Origin: Nymphaea colorata
Taxonomy: Eukaryota > Streptophyta > Magnoliopsida > Nymphaeales > Nymphaeaceae
DNA length: 64,000 nucleotides
Assembly (NCBI RefSeq): GCF_008831285.2
Contig: NC_045142.1
Location: forward strand, 21,393,354 to 21,457,353
Reading direction: 5' to 3'
Within the stretch, counting starts at the first letter, position 1; each line of letters opens with the position of its first letter. Of the stretch, positions 9,451 to 19,390 are shown in pieces. The notes beneath the pieces are model-generated. The model had not been told where the DNA came from, did not search any database, and saw only the letters and a program-made list of their open reading frames with translations. The translations under genes were made by a program, and so were the position numbers.

Positions 9451-10375
9451 TAGGATCTGCAATCAATGCTAGAGATTCAGCTTTCATGTCCTGCATCCCT
9501 TGGCAGACACTTTTTCTTTCTTGCTTTCTTTGTCATTGATTTTCTTTTGCTTTTCTTGCTTTTTTTTGTTCGTCTTCTTTGTCATTTCAATTTTTTTTTA
9601 GGCCAGCCTTCACCTTTGAGGGGAATACCTCACCACCCCAAAGGCTACTACAGAACGCCATCTCTTTGATGGTTTGGTGTAGCTTTGTCACGTGTCATAC
9701 CCACTTCAACTTATCAGTTTCAACGAGACAAAGTGTTCATAGGTTGTTATCTTCGTGGAATACACATAAATCACCTTTATGCATACCCAGTACACCCGAT
9801 TACTAACCCAGAGGAACAACTACACTCGCCCTGAGCCCATCTCTCAACACTCATTTTGCTACTTGCCAAGGTTTCAAAGAACACTCAGGCTTCCACCTCT
9901 TCGCACTTTCATGTTTGATTCTTGCAGATGTTTGATTGCGAAGGCGAATAACATTTCCTAATCCTTGAGCTCCGCGACATCACTGAACCCATCTTCATAG
10001 CTGACACAAAGAATCTTTCCAGTCTTCTCCTTCAATTGACTGATAGCAAGGGCTTGAAACTTCCTCCTTGACCCTCAAAGGAATACCTAAGACAAATCGA
10101 AGGTACATCGTCATGTAGCAAAATTCCTTTTCAAAAATAGTTGGTTTATTAAAACTCCTTGACGTCAAGTGATATATTACCTAGATTGTTTACCCTTTTC
10201 CTTCGAGAAGAGTACATTTATAAAACCAAGTGTCCTTTGGTTGGAAGAAGAGAAATGACTAGGATGGTTTTTGCAAACTAAACATAGCAAGAAAGCACTC
10301 CCCTTGAACTCACACTGTAAACATAGGGCTTTGTGATGGAAGGGTTCATAACAAGATGAATTCCTTAGACACACT
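9451..10375. repeat. Block A segment shared only with block C
   Basis: Matches 60656-61567 and is missing from block B. About 50 bases present at 60606-60655 are absent here. On the minus strand there are lysine-rich frames and a frame with QLKEKTGKI and YEDGFSDVAELKD (about 9965-10070), suggesting coding ancestry that I cannot name. Each frame is short and broken by stops. Confidence 0.6.
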
Positions 10376-11564
10376 AGAAATGAAAAACATGACAGCTCAA
10401 TCCTCTCAACCTAATCAGCAGCAGCAAGATTCAATCTGCTTGTTGTCAAAAACCGTAACATATACAACATGTCTTCTAATTGCCACAGCAATTGGTACTG
10501 ATGCAGACCTTCAAATAAGTCAACAACTAATTCAGAATCAGTCAGTAAAATTTATTGCAGCAAACTATCTCATTTTTTCTTTGAGAAAGAAGCCCCAACT
10601 TGCAAACAAAACAAATCACACATACCCAAGCTACGATACCATGTGAACAAACTAAATATCTCACAAATAGGCAAATCTATGACACTTCTGAATCGCAAAT
10701 TAATTTGTTAAGAACCTCACAAATAGCCCTTTAAGAACTTGATTGACCAACAAACAGAAAACAACATGAGCTGTTGGGATCTCCAACAGCTTGAAACATA
10801 GCCCATGCAGAGTCCTCGGCTCTCTACAGCTAAAATATTCAGCTGGTAAAGCAGAAAAAGAAAATAAAATAAAATAAAATAAAAGACCACAAAGATAAGA
10901 AAAATAAAAAATAAGAGATTACACAAAGCAAAAAAAATACATACTGCTGACTCTAACATAGTAGATGTCATCTACAGTAAAAGATATTCAGTGTTTCATA
11001 GCAACATATGAAAATCATGTCCACCACAGTAAGCATTTTCATTTACTTATGCCACATACCAAGACTCGTTTAACCAATCCCTTGGCATTACAATGCAGAA
11101 GAACCCATATGAATGAATGCATACAGATATACAAATATCATAACTGGATTGGAAAGCAATCGATGATCACATGATGATTACAAAAAAATCAATACTGACT
11201 ACAAAAAAAAAATCAATACTGATTTAAATAATTCTGCTTCTCCTGGGACGCCTCAAAGATTAACATGAAAAAAGGGAAGTTAAAGAATTAAATTGCCTAA
11301 GAATTACTTATGAAAGCTAATGACAGACTTAACGTACTCCAATGTGAATGAAATACAAAAAAGTGCTGTTGAAGCATACCAAAAACAAGGTATACATACA
11401 CACAAAAATTTCGTGAAACAACTTGAGGACTAGCACAATGAAGACAACAAATCAGTGAGAGAGACAGGAAAAGATAACATACAAGAGCTGCGTCGGCCAT
11501 GGCAGACGCAGAGCCTTAGCCAGAGGGAGAGAGAACAGGTTAACATAGATGTTTCAGAAATGAC

Positions 11565-11990
11565 CTCATATGAGAACACCCACCAGTGATTAGGGCTGGA
11601 CCACCTTCTTTCCTCAGGCCAGGGCTGTAAATCAAAGACAAAGAATGAGTATCTAAGCAGAGAAAGGCATTTTGTCTCGGCCATGGCCTACTCAGAACCT
11701 GGATTGAGCGACAAAAAGGGAGAGGGGGTGGAGAAAGAAGGTTTAGTGCATACCTTGAAGAAGAGAGGGAGCTCAGAGGGAGACGGGTTGCATGGCAGTT
11801 GAAGAAGAAGAGGGGAGATGCAGGGGAAGAGCCTGCGGCTGAGATGTTTCACCGAGAGGAAAGGGAAAGAAGTTGAAGAAGAAGAGGGGAGACGCAGGGG
11901 AAGAGCCTGCGGCTGAGAGGTTTCATCGAGAGGAAAGGGAAAGTGTGTGGGATGGAGTTTAGAAGTTCGTCTGGGTTTAAATGTTAGGGA
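11565..11990 (-). other. Possible 5' exons of an unrecognised minus-strand gene
   Basis: A Ser/Pro/Leu-rich stretch at about 11754-11990 ends in TTCAAG before GTATGCAC, a good 5' splice-site match. About 130 bp further on, GATTTACAG precedes a 60-bp candidate exon (11565-11624) that ends before GTCATTTC. The first stretch contains a 74-bp tandem duplication (units beginning near 11798 and 11872), which shifts the frame between units. The composition would suit an organelle transit peptide, but I recognise no mature domain. It may be a gene remnant or chance. Confidence 0.2.
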
Positions 11991-12544
11991 AAGCAAACAA
12001 TTTCTTGGTGAGAGAGAGAGACGAACGTTGAATACCTGAATGAGGCCGAACGGCTTCCTTGTTGGGAACTAATTTCGATTTCCCTTATTGCGGAATTCCT
12101 TAATTTTATTGCTTTCCATTAATGAATAACAAATAGTCCAACTGCAGATTAAAAAGGACATTCATATTATATTATTCCAGTCCCTTTAATTGTACGTACA
12201 TGGTAAATTGGTGGATCCGGTGCCCACCAATTAACATCCAAATACTCAATTTAATGTGTTACAGACCCAATAGTCATCAATGCTTTCCAAAACCTTTATC
12301 CAATAAATTAGGATCTGTATCCCATGGGAAATAAGCAGGTCCAAAAAAGTGCAAGGTTTCAAAGTGACCCGGTTTTGATTAGGCAATTTCTTGTGAAAAA
12401 GGCCACAATCGACGATCGATTTCTGCCGAGGTCTTCAGCTAAATACAAACAAATGAGGGAGAGGGGGGCGGGCAACATGATGTACCCCCATCCCTCATCT
12501 GTCGTATCAGCCACTCGACTCACTGCATGCGGCCAATGACTGCC

Positions 12545-12650
12545 CATATATTTATTTATTTACTATATATGTATATATATGTATACGTATATTTATTTAT
12601 TTATTTTATATATATATATATATACATACACACACTCTCTCTCTCTCTCA
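12545..12650. repeat. TATT/TA/CT compound microsatellite
   Basis: Runs of ATTTATTT, alternating TA, then CACACACTCTCTCTCTC. It is low-complexity and non-coding. Confidence 0.9.
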
Positions 12651-13259
12651 TACAAGGCTTTTCTAACAACACTTAACCACTTAAAATCCTTCAAATGAAA
12701 TCCATTGGTCAACATGATCTCTTACGCCTATGGTCTACTTTTTCCAATCATTTGTATCTACTCCTTCGAATTGTCTTCAATTGATCAAAATTTTGTGGTC
12801 GTATGAATTTTCAGTATGTTACCATCTTTCTCCTTCTTCAACATTCTTGACTGTCTCATTGTATGAGTATGATTTGAATGACCTTAGCAAGTATGAGATG
12901 TATATTCATGCTTAACATGATGTCAGTATTACCCTTCATTAGCTTTAAAGGCTTGGCATCATGGATAACAAATCTACTCACCTGTGTTGGACATGCTGTT
13001 TGCTTGCAACCCATACTGATAAGACAATGTACCAATTCACTAAGTGTAGAAGAGCAGATTAAAATGTCATACAATTACCATGGTAGTCATCAAACCAATA
13101 ACATCAAGCGCCTAATATCTCTACTTTTGAGAGAGCAAGGCAAAGTAGTATCAGCATTCTATCAGACAATATAAAATCGATAAAACAAGATAATAGACAA
13201 ATAGTATCATTAATGAACGAACATCAATGGGAATCTAGCAAACAAAACACCTTTTATAA

Positions 13260-14310
13260 AGCTTTGACAAAAATTTTACACTCAGTTTACGACTGGAGAC
13301 CGATTATGACATGTCTAGACAATTGCATAAATGAAAGGAATTGCATCATGGATTCATAAATACATACATCAGCGTCCAATGAAAGCAGTCAACAACTTTC
13401 CATAGATTGAGTGAGAGAGAGAGACAGTGATACGAAGTTTGCATTACACAACAATGTCTTGAGGAGTACACACGAAAAGTTAGAAAATGCACTCTCAAGG
13501 TTTCTGTATGTGATTGTGGTTTTAGGAGATACAATGTGCTTTTTGTCTGTAAGAAAGCTAAACATTGCACAGAAATTCATGAGAAATGAGGGGAAACGAA
13601 CTCTCAAGCTTCCCATATGTGATTAATGATCATTAAAATCAATGAGGAAACACATAGGTTTCTCTTTAATGAAAGCAGTCTCTTGCACAGAAATTCAAGA
13701 GAAATGTCGGATATTGGTGTATCATGGTTCCAATATGTGATTACTGATCATTGTTACCTACAAGGAAAAATGTTTTTCTAGAGTATATCCTTCCCCTAAG
13801 TAGAATGTGTACAATCATGGCCAAGCTTGTCTATAGCTGAATATTGAACTTTCCACAAGCTTTACTTCAAAATCATTGTTCATATATGGCACGGCACAAT
13901 CAAAACTAAAGCAGTTTCTATATTTAACAAGGATTTGAACTAACCTTTCTTTCTCAAAGACTGAAATGATTTCTCTGCTTTAGTACGTGTAAATCGATGA
14001 TGGGTTTCCTTGGTATTTCAGCACGTGCAAATCAACATTTTCACTTACCAATTTGGGGCATTTACTAATTGACCCAAACTTCAGAGGTAATGTCGGAATT
14101 TATGAACTGTTCTAAGCCCACTGCCTGGTTCACCACAGCTTAAGAGTGGCCCTCCATATCAGTATATATGCATTCTTTACCATCGAAGGTGTGCTCTCCT
14201 TGTACCGTCTTGCAGGCCACTAGGACCTTCTCCCTATCAATTTTTGAGTAAGGAACTCCCATACCAACCATGATTTTATCCTTCTCCTCCAAGTAGTCAA
14301 ACTTGTAACC
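13260..14310. repeat. Block A distal segment shared with block B
   Basis: Matches 45142-46250 with small indels; for example, a 20-base piece around 13430-13450 is missing in B. It forms the non-coding part downstream (minus-strand sense) of the 83-codon frame. Fragments of an open frame matching VGMGVPYSKIDREKVLVA are visible on the minus strand at about 14190-14300, as in block B at 45999-46196. Confidence 0.65.
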
Positions 14311-14313
14311 CAG

Positions 14314-14565
14314 TCAAGGTTGGGAGTGACAATTTCTGGCTCCAAGAACTGGGGCACTGGTATGTAACCTCTCCCCCTCTCCTTGTAATCGGCCTATGAT
14401 TTCATCCCCAATGGTCTGATATCCCTCAAAACCCTTGCAATCGGATCTCGAAGAACCCTTCGGAATTTTATGAGGCTTTTCCCAGATTCTCATAGACTTG
14501 CCATTGGTAAGAGAATGCCCAACGTTTAACTTGCCCCCTTTTGGAACATGATTGCAATTCACCAA
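14314..14565 (-). CDS. 83-codon conserved ORF of pol-less retroelement, copy 2
   Basis: Same length and termini as 89-340 and 46327-46578. It differs at about a dozen residues from copy 1 and has no stop or frameshift. Its function is not recognised. The minus-strand sequence immediately after its stop leads into the YSKIDREKVLVA segment, so the frame may once have continued further. Confidence 0.35.
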   Translation of the reverse strand: MVNCNHVPKGGKLNVGHSLTNGKSMRIWEKPHKIPKGSSRSDCKGFEGYQTIGDEIIGRLQGEGERLHTSAPVLGARNCHSQP

Positions 14566-14764
14566 GGGAAAAAGGTCACCAACTGTAATATCAAATAGTG
14601 ATGCCTGTTATTATCTTCGTTCCCTCCCGTCCCTACATCTTGCTTTGAGTCGCCAGCCTCGTCTCCTCCTTGATCACCTGACTATTCATGCCATTCCCCC
14701 ACGGCGGGTTCCATGGCTGCTTTGCACTCCTTCCATTCGCAAGTGAGGCCTCCAGCAAAGCGAC

Positions 14765-15439
14765 TTAGCGCTCTGCCGATAACTCCACATAAACATAAGA
14801 AGAATTATGTGTACCTTGCCGTTTGACTATTGGTGATAGGGCAATGGTGCCTTTCTTGGGTGATCGAACGAATGTGCCCCCATGGCCTAAATGGTGCTTC
14901 CCAATTCCAACTATTTCTATTTCCAACTTGAATCGACATGAAGTATGAATGAACATCCAAGATTTCATAAAATCTGGCTCATTCCTTTTTTCATCAACAT
15001 TAACGATTGTATGGCCATTTTCTTGTAGGTTCCCTTCACTTCCTGCAATCTCTTGCTTCATGACCTCAACGCAAGGGAAATTATTGTTGCTACCATAAAA
15101 AACGAGTTGATGACAGGCCTTAACCGTCTCTTTGTCTTGAGAGGCGGACACTACCTTTGCTATTTGTTCTCCATCCTTGTATGACAACTCTAGAATGTTC
15201 TCAGTTCTGATCACCTTACCATCTAAGTTGTTAAGCAATTGTTCCAGCAGGTCTTTGAAAGCCTTTTGCTGTGCCATTATCATTCCCAATCTCTTATCCA
15301 TGGATTCTCGGGAATGCTTGATCTTCCCAACCTTCCTTTCCATCGCCTCCGTGAACTTGTCCATCATTTGGTTCTCTTCCTCCAATTGCTTGCAGAAGGA
15401 TTCAAGAACTGCAGGATCCTCATCCTCATCAACAGACAA
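14765..15439 (-). CDS. Gag-like ORF of pol-less retroelement, longest copy
   Basis: A 224-codon frame. The N-terminal third is acidic (VDEDEDP) and then strongly coiled-coil-like (LEEENQMMDKFTEAMERKV, LEQLLNNLDG). The middle contains YGSNNNFPCVEVM. The C-terminal third contains HTSCRFKLE, GIGKHHLGHGG and VKRQGTHNSS. There is no CCHC knuckle, protease or RT. In copy 1 translation can start at the PBS-encoded MVSEP; here the fourth codon of that start is TAG, so I take the next ATG at 15439. The role is inferred as Gag from its place between PBS and 3' region. Confidence 0.5.
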   Translation of the reverse strand: MSVDEDEDPAVLESFCKQLEEENQMMDKFTEAMERKVGKIKHSRESMDKRLGMIMAQQKAFKDLLEQLLNNLDGKVIRTENILELSYKDGEQIAKVVSASQDKETVKACHQLVFYGSNNNFPCVEVMKQEIAGSEGNLQENGHTIVNVDEKRNEPDFMKSWMFIHTSCRFKLEIEIVGIGKHHLGHGGTFVRSPKKGTIALSPIVKRQGTHNSSYVYVELSAER

Positions 15440-15476
15440 TGTGAAGAGGTGGTCTGGTATGGTGAAGAAGACGACC

Positions 15477-15489
15477 GGCTATGATACCA
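15477..15489 (-). promoter_or_regulatory. tRNA-Met primer-binding site, copy 2 (mutated)
   Basis: The minus strand reads TGGTATCATAGCC. It differs by one base from the copy-1 site, and the change turns the overlapping GAG codon into a stop. Confidence 0.8.
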
Positions 15490-15490
15490 T

Positions 15491-15900
15491 TTTAGCCACC
15501 ACCTGCTAACTTCCACCTGCTACAAGAAAACACTCACCCACACACACTGTCAAAAGCCTGTTAGAGCAACCCTCACCAGAGGAAATCCCTAGTTCATCGA
15601 TAACCCTAACGACCCCCACAATTCCCTTATTTATAGTGATCTTCTCGATCAGTCCAGTAGACCCGATTCTTGATCCGAACCCTAGACTGTAACAGTCTCC
15701 AACCTGGTTCTTGAAATCGAGAGGCTCCTCAACTCGAACCGAGATGTCTCCCCAACTTGGTTCTTGAAACCGAGTTGCTCCCCGACCCGGTTCTTGAATC
15801 TGATACATCACTCCAACTCGGTTCTTCAAACCGAGATGCCTCCCCAACCCGGTTCTATGAAACAACCCCCACAACTAAACTCTGCTATGCCGAGAGGTAA
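15491..15900 (-). repeat. LTR of pol-less retroelement, copy 2
   Basis: Homologous to 1261-1852 but without the 187-bp duplication. It has one TATA-like box (minus-strand TATAAATA at 15628-15635). The PBS-side end has lost a base relative to copy 1, and homology ends near 15898. No target duplication can be recognised. Confidence 0.7.
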
Positions 15901-17109
15901 AACTCCATTTTGGGAGGTCGATGCAAGGGTGAATTCATACCTGGGTTATGTGGATGATTGAAGGTGTCATGATGAGAGCTGCTAGAGCCAGTCTAGACTA
16001 TGGAGTACCTGTCACGACATGCCAGTCAACCTGCAGAGTGCTGCCAGGCCATAATCTCCATAAAAATCAACAAGCACATGACTCTGAACTGTATAACATG
16101 CATGAAAGCCTACCTGCAAACCATGCAATATCTCAGGCATAGGGAGCTCAGGACACCAGCTTTGCACAGAACTGCATCAGGTTTTATACTTAGAAGAGCC
16201 AATATTTATCCTTTGTTGAAGAACATCTAGCAGAAATTGACAACCAGCCGTACTTGCTCTGAACAGATGATGGCTTTATACAAAGCTCTCTCCACTTTCG
16301 GTGTTGGATCGGGGCGTCCTCTTCCATGGCAATTGTGGAAGAAGCTGCGTCATTTTTTTCTCTCTAGGAAACCTCATTTGATATCTTGCATGTGTGCTCC
16401 TAATTTTGCTACAGATGATAAGGACAAGAAAAGGGCTTGAATAAAAAAAACTCAAACTTCCTTGGTGGCTTTGATGGAAACAGAACATGCTCTTATTTTA
16501 GTTTGTGAGCTTTTCTTTATACCCAGCATGATAAAAAACTAGGGCTCTTTTAGAATCACAGTTCAGGGAGAGAATTATCTTAGCCTTTCCTTTATTATCA
16601 AGGGAACATAGAATTTCTTACCCTCTCCAAATAAGATGTCATGTTTCTGTCCCGGTTTCCCACTTATCATGACATCTATCACAGTCAAGAGAGAGGTCAC
16701 CCTTTTTCAATAAAAACAACAATCATAAATCGAAATTCTCCAATAATAAAAAAATATAAAGATTTAAGCTAAATATGCTATGCATGATGTGTGAAACCAT
16801 AAAGTTTATCTAAACTAATGCAATGCTACACTTCCTTTGATGGATAAAGTTTTATCTAAACTAATGCAATGCTACACATCCTTTGATGAATACTCTGCTG
16901 CTAACAAACCAGTGAAGTGGATGAAGCATTCCTCTTTTGGAATGCCGAGGAAGACTGAATGCATCAGGTTAGGAGGGGACATGAGAGCATGATCGCCAAT
17001 AGTGGATGTTGGGAGTTTTCAAAGAAGACTCAAAAGGAGGGAATGGTCCACGTATTTTGAGACAAATGAGTTGAATGTGGTTGCCCCTGGTAGCGAATAA
17101 ATATCAGAC
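15901..17109. other. Non-coding sequence with small repeats
   Basis: About 16040-16150 resembles 18683-18760 and 18860-18895 on the other side of the J-domain pseudogene, so related sequence flanks that pseudogene on both sides. A short imperfect tandem repeat (unit about 46 bp) lies at 16801-16890. No coding region is recognised. Confidence 0.5.
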
Positions 17110-18130
17110 CACCCACCATTAGCGATCTTCTGATGTAATTGGAATATCGTGGTTGATGGACTACGATTACAAACTTCCTGATACGGATCGTGAAAAATTT
17201 GGTCACGGACTCTTTTCTATCAATGAAGCCTCAACGTAGTCCACTGAAGAAGGTAACATTCTTCTGTCAAAGACACTTCAGACAGATTGATCTTGTTCTG
17301 TTCATCGATTGGTTGACAACAGGAGTCTGAATTTCAATACTCGCTTTCAAGTAACTCCATAACAATAGAACAGCCTGACCTTAGTGTTGAGTGATTGAAG
17401 TCAGACTAAATATAGTAGTGCAAAATTCCTCTTTGTTCCTAGCCCTGTGCTGGCTCTGTAAATGTGCGCATTGTGGAAGACTTCTTCCTGTGAACCGAAA
17501 AAGAACAAACAGAAGACCTCGTCTGGGTCGAATCCTCATCAAAGAAGTCGTTCCTGGCTCTTCTTCTTCTCCTCCTAATATGGTGTTGCTGGTTAACTGA
17601 AATCTTCAACCAGACCTGTTTGGTTCTTACTGCTCCACAATTCACCATCACTCAAGCCTTGAAAGCTTTCGATACTATCTTGAATGCCTCGTCGGCACCG
17701 GGGGCCTTATTCTTATCTGGATGAACTTTAAGGGACAATTTCAGTAGGCTTTCTTGACTTCCTCCACAGAGCAGGTCTTCTCAAGGCCAAGATTTCATAG
17801 TATCCTTGCTCCTCGTGACTTGCCGAATCAATGCAGCATGTTCTCGGTGAAATCACATCTACCATTCGAAGAACCCCGCGTGCCTTCTTTTCTTGCCGAT
17901 TCGAATTACCCTCTCATTCATAGTCTCGTTTCCCCTGAGATATTTCTTCCTTAGAAACTTCTGAATCACGATTCATTCTCTCACAAGCAGCCAGAGATCA
18001 TCAACCTGCAAATTACCATCGAGGCACGCGCAATTCGAATGAACTTCAGTGCTCAGGATTCAACACCAAAGCGAGTGCCTCTTTCGTGATAACTGATGTA
18101 TCTCAATGCCTCATCCTTATTACCATCCAT
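17110..18130 (-). pseudogene. J-domain co-chaperone (DNAJB12/DUF1977-type) pseudogene
   Basis: J-proteins of this type recruit Hsp70 at the ER membrane. The start at 18130 reads MDGNKDEALRYI, as in plant members. A TPR-like N-terminus follows (ALKFIRIAR, LAACERMNRDSEVSKEE). The J domain at about 17650-17810 has YYEILGLEKTCSVEEVKKAY, a stop, and then LSLKVHPDKNKAPGADEAF with intact HPD. An Arg-rich linker NQQHHIRRRRRRARNDFFDED follows at about 17530-17600, and traces of the DUF1977 region (EIQTPVVNQ, VTFFSGLR) at about 17230-17360. Several frameshifts and in-frame stops (after GVES, after RDYE, and in the J domain) show that it is dead. No intron interrupts the alignable part, so a processed copy is possible. 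The C-terminal boundary is approximate. Confidence 0.85.
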
Positions 18131-18977
18131 GGATGAAACCATCCGAGTACCTCACACAAATCCTTCACGCCCCTATTGGTATCGATTTCTACACCGACTA
18201 TACAAATTAACCCCCTAATTTTGGTACCAAGATCAGAAAAGAACACCAAAATTCACTGGACACATCTAACCACCATGTTCCTCTAAGTAAAGAAGGTCAC
18301 CATTGGTACGAAGAGAAAAATGAAGCCCATGAAAAATTGGGGATACCCAGGAAAAGTAACCAACAAAATTCAATAAAATGAAATAAATTTCCAGAAAACA
18401 GAATCGGGGACGATCTAAAACTCCAAAACTAATCAAAATTCTGATCTGTGAGTCCAATGAAGCCCCAATCCGACAAACCCCCGTGAACTTGACTCTCAGT
18501 TTAAATCAGCCATTAGTTCGATGAGATAACTAGCCAAATTCAACAAATCCTGGAAGGGGGTGGGCATGGAAATGCTTTGAAGTCAGACAAAATATTAAAA
18601 AGCTACTCCTGGCAAATAGAGGGCAGGAGCTGGTCATGGCCAGCGAAAATGGAGCTCCACAGATTCAAACGAGCATGGCATCATGATCTTCATAAAAATC
18701 AACAAGAATAGGACTCTAAAACTGTATAACAACATAAAAGCCTACCTGCAAACCATGCAAAAAAATATAGTAGTGCACCAAAAAGCTACTCCTGGCAAAT
18801 AGAGGGCAGGTCATGGCCAGCGAAAATGAAGGAGCTCCACCAGATTCAGACAAGCATCCCACTGCAATATCTCAGGCATTGGGCTCAGGGAAAATGAGCA
18901 AAGTCATCTAACCCGTTAGGTGAGGTTCTTGCAAAACACGACCTCCGCCTCCTTTTGTTGCACATGCTCGGCTTTGT
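18131..18977. other. Upstream flank of J-domain pseudogene, with 183-bp-spaced direct repeat
   Basis: The segment at 18601-18665 recurs at 18784-18860 (AGCTACTCCTGGCAAATAG and following). Between them lies sequence related to 16040-16130. No coding region is recognised. The right end abuts the assembly gap. Confidence 0.6.
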
Positions 18978-19077
18978 NNNNNNNNNNNNNNNNNNNNNNN
19001 NNNNNNNNNNNNNNNNNNNNNNNNNNNNNNNNNNNNNNNNNNNNNNNNNNNNNNNNNNNNNNNNNNNNNNNNNNNNN
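18978..19077. other. Assembly gap (100 N)
   Basis: Exactly 100 N, the conventional size for a gap of unknown length. The true distance between the flanks is unknown. Confidence 0.99.
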
Positions 19078-19390
19078 TTTGTTGATCTAATTCTCAAAAC
19101 TGTGTTTCTTAAGCTCGTCTACAATTTTCCAGTATGTGAGACATGCAATTACGCAAAGATGACTGCACAATCATTTCTTGAATCTGAAATAAAAAGCCAA
19201 TATTGTTCAACTTGGTTCAGGCCGATGTATGGGGCCCAGCTCCTGCTGTTTCCAACTTTATTTTCAGATACTTTCTCCTGTCAAAAGATGACAAATCATG
19301 GATGAGTTGGGTGTTCTTTCTCAAAAAAAAGGATGAAGTCTTTTTTATTAGCAGGCATTGCATGGCCACTAGCAATATCTTATATTAACA
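19078..19390 (+). pseudogene. Copia integrase fragment
   Basis: A plus-strand remnant of a copia integrase. CETCNYAKM is the second half of the HHCC zinc site. Then, after a frameshift, ADVWGPAPAVSN and MSWVFFLKKKDEVF correspond to the first catalytic Asp region and the following strand. The usual DDKSR context reads KDDKSW. The rest of the element is absent; its 5' part may lie in the gap. Confidence 0.85.

Larger units (their letters stand above)
10376..13259. other. Block A unique interior, mostly non-coding
   Basis: There is no match elsewhere in the window that I can see. It is AT-rich with A-runs at 10860-10920, an inverted repeat GCTGTTGG/CCAACAGC near 10770-10790, and a TA/TTTA/TC microsatellite at 12545-12650. 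A possible minus-strand leader exon pair lies at 11565-11990 and is listed separately. I found no other coding region that I can support. Confidence 0.5.
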
